Source: Bacteroidales bacterium
GTDB lineage: Bacteria; Planctomycetota; Planctomycetia; Gemmatales; Gemmataceae
Length of the DNA: 64,000 nucleotides
NCBI GenBank assembly: GCA_026931725.1
Contig: JAIXLE010000257.1
Location: 1-64,000 of the forward strand
Direction: 5' to 3'
The first letter of the stretch is position 1; each line of letters opens with the position of its first letter. The notes below the pieces were generated by a model. It saw only the letters and a list, made by a program, of their open reading frames with translations. It was not told the origin of the DNA and ran no database searches. Positions 62,376-64,000 of the stretch are shown here, piece by piece. The translations under genes and the position numbers were made by a program.

Positions 62376-63473
62376 ATGACTCTCCGTCTCGCGGTTCTTG
62401 TTTTTGCGATGTATGCCGGTGCGATGGCACAAGATGTCCTGGCCGCGGATCCGGGACGATTGCCCCGCGATCAATTGTTGCTCTACCGCGGGGATGACGG
62501 CAAACCTGCCCCGGTGAAAACCACTGATGATTGGCAAAAACGCCGTGCCGAAATTGTTCGCGGCATGGAATCGGTCATGGGGAAACTCCCCGGAAATGAG
62601 AAACGCTGCCCGCTGGACATGAAAATTGAAGAGGAGGTCGATCTCGGGAAATATGTTCGCCGACTCGTGACCTATTCCAGCGAGCCCGGCAGTCGGGTGC
62701 CCGCATACCTATGTATCCCCAAAGATGTCCTCGCGGGAAAACTCCAAGCGCCGGGAGTCCTGTGTTTACACGGCACGGACAACACGATTGGACACGGCAC
62801 CGTGGTCGGATTGGGACGCCAAAACCGGGGCTATGCTTCGGAGTTGGCCGAACGTGGCTATGTGACACTCGCCCCCAATTATCCCCTACTGGCCAAGTAC
62901 CAACCCGATTTGAAGAAACTCGGCTGGGACAGTGGGACATTGAAGGCCGTTTGGGACAACATCCGAGGATTGGACCTGCTCGAATCACTGCCGTTCGTGG
63001 CAGGGAAACAGTTCGGTACGATCGGACATTCCCTCGGCGGGCACAATTCCGTCTACACGGCCGTTTTTGATTCCCGTTTGGTCGCCGTGGTATCGAGTTG
63101 CGGTCTGGATTCGTACCTGGATTACTACGGTGGAGCCGAACGGAATTGGTTCCCCGAGAAGGGCTGGTGCCAAACCCGATACATGCGTAAACTCGCCGAT
63201 TATCGTGGCCGTCTCGCGGAGATCCCGTTTGATTTTCATGAAATGATCGGGGCACTGGCTCCACGCAATGTCCTCATTATCGCGCCGTTAAAGGACAGCA
63301 ACTTTCAGCATGAAAGTGTGGATCGCATCGCCGCAGCCGCGAATGCCGTATACAAACTGTACGGCCATCCTGAACGGTTACGGGTACTGCACCCGGATTG
63401 TCCCCACGACTTCCCGCCTGAAATGCGGGAGGAGGCTTACAAGCTATTCGATGCTGTTCTCAGGCAGAAGTGA
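62376..63473 (+). CDS. Exported alpha/beta-hydrolase (acetyl-xylan-esterase/DLH-like)
   Basis: 365 aa with a signal peptide (residues 1-23). The hydrolase core shows VPAYLCIPKDVLAGKLQAPGVLCLHGTDN, ASELAERGYVTLAPNYPLLAKY and the nucleophile elbow GTIGHSLGGHNS. The acid is probably in APLKDSNF and the His in HPDCPHDFPPEMR. Proteins of this kind in planctomycetes remove acyl groups from plant-type polysaccharides. It is the third and last gene of the exported-enzyme operon. Confidence 0.87.
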   Translation: MTLRLAVLVFAMYAGAMAQDVLAADPGRLPRDQLLLYRGDDGKPAPVKTTDDWQKRRAEIVRGMESVMGKLPGNEKRCPLDMKIEEEVDLGKYVRRLVTYSSEPGSRVPAYLCIPKDVLAGKLQAPGVLCLHGTDNTIGHGTVVGLGRQNRGYASELAERGYVTLAPNYPLLAKYQPDLKKLGWDSGTLKAVWDNIRGLDLLESLPFVAGKQFGTIGHSLGGHNSVYTAVFDSRLVAVVSSCGLDSYLDYYGGAERNWFPEKGWCQTRYMRKLADYRGRLAEIPFDFHEMIGALAPRNVLIIAPLKDSNFQHESVDRIAAAANAVYKLYGHPERLRVLHPDCPHDFPPEMREEAYKLFDAVLRQK

Positions 63474-63529
63474 GACACCCCAATAGCCCCCATGGCCGTT
63501 TGGGGACAGGGCCAAATGTCCTCAAACAG

Positions 63530-64000
63530 TCACGGTTTCGCGGGGGCGGCCTCGTATAATTTCAAGGACTCTTCTACACTCTCAACGAGTTTATGGTCTA
63601 CTTGTCGCATCCGCGTGAGGAACACTTTTGCGGATGCGTCCGGGCAGGAGAGAGCATAACGCACCACACCCCGTCGCAAAATCGGCGGCGGGTTCGGTGT
63701 CGCGGACAGGGCCGCCAACACATCGGGGGTGAGTTCCCACCAACCCCACCGGCGCAGATCCTCGATGACCAAGTCAGCCAGTTCCCCCTGTTGAATCACT
63801 TTCCGATAACAGCCTAGAATTGCGAGACGCGACGTTTTCGCGTGGGTGGTCTGGAAGAATCGCACGGTTCCCACTGCTGCAATGCGTCCTGCGATGGGCT
63901 GTGTCCCATCACTCAGAAGGGACGCGGTCTGGTCCCAACCGGCTTGCGGATTCAGCAGGATGAACCCCGCCAATAATCCTCCCAGATTACCGCGGACTCG
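63530..64000 (-). CDS. Hypothetical protein, 3' part only
   Basis: At least 156 codons are visible; the frame stays open across the right edge, so the start lies outside. The visible part (NLGGLLAGFILLNPQAGWDQT, GRIAAVGTVRFFQTTHAKTS, LADLVIEDLRRWGWWELTPDVLAAL) is helical and looks like HEAT/ARM-type repeats. Such repeats occur in many planctomycete surface proteins. No catalytic motif was seen. Confidence 0.55.
   Translation of the reverse strand, partial: RVRGNLGGLLAGFILLNPQAGWDQTASLLSDGTQPIAGRIAAVGTVRFFQTTHAKTSRLAILGCYRKVIQQGELADLVIEDLRRWGWWELTPDVLAALSATPNPPPILRRGVVRYALSCPDASAKVFLTRMRQVDHKLVESVEESLKLYEAAPAKP

Overview
The window looks like a stretch of planctomycete chromosome, most probably from the Gemmataceae. 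Three things point there: a secreted subtilase whose N-terminus carries the LSVESLEDRAVPA-type motif common on planctomycete exported proteins; a formylglycine sulfatase and several secreted esterases; and protein families I know mainly from Gemmata relatives (the 378-aa protein at 53157, zinc-ribbon/TM proteins, FHA-GAF-PP2C). This placement is inference; there is no rRNA in the window. Genes sit on both strands in short operons, often with ATGA-type overlaps and SD-like GGAG/GAGG sites.

Layout. 1-7.7 kb: a partial thioredoxin-like exported protein, purB, two small proteins, a large subtilase with a P domain, and an outer-membrane barrel-like protein. 7.9-12.4 kb: tRNA-Phe with its own promoter, then an accessory island. 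The island holds an inverted half copy of the tRNA, two clusters of 9-bp iteron-like repeats, an excisionase-like HTH gene, a DUF669-like gene, a prim-pol, a DUF3987-type protein ending at an IS5-like insertion sequence, a transposase remnant and a MITE-like repeat. No integrase is visible, so this is probably a decayed integrative element. 12.4-25.8 kb: a 1341-aa protein of unknown function, purN, a zinc-ribbon/CBS protein, a metallophosphatase, a K+/H+ antiporter fused to RCK, CBS and EIIA domains, an ABC exporter operon and a cytidylate-kinase-like protein. 25.8-27 kb: a graveyard with two copies of the MITE-like repeat and a broken AlbA_2 (Schlafen-like) gene. 27-36 kb: a stand-alone nuoD, an SGNH hydrolase, a PBP4-type carboxypeptidase, a HTH/acidic/TM protein, arfB, a GT-C-like glycosyltransferase and a MmgE/PrpD protein. 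36.5-51.4 kb: an ArsR regulator, ribD, an operon of amidohydrolase, creatininase and MFS transporter, a CMD protein, dienelactone hydrolase, sulfatase with SGNH hydrolase, ribE-rsmA, an orphan Rieske oxygenase and ahcY. 51.6-64 kb: a CrtI-like oxidoreductase, planctomycete-specific proteins, FHA-GAF-PP2C followed by clpS, a cyclophilin, and an operon of three secreted enzymes (esterase, SMP-30-like, alpha/beta hydrolase).

How it fits together. Most of the window is core metabolism (purine, riboflavin, methyl cycle, complex I, ribosome maturation and rescue) interleaved with exported degradative enzymes typical of planctomycetes. The unusual material lies in the tRNA-Phe island and in a dispersed hairpin-cored repeat with terminal inverted repeats and 3-bp target duplications. 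One copy of that repeat is inserted exactly at the stop codon of the outer-membrane protein gene.
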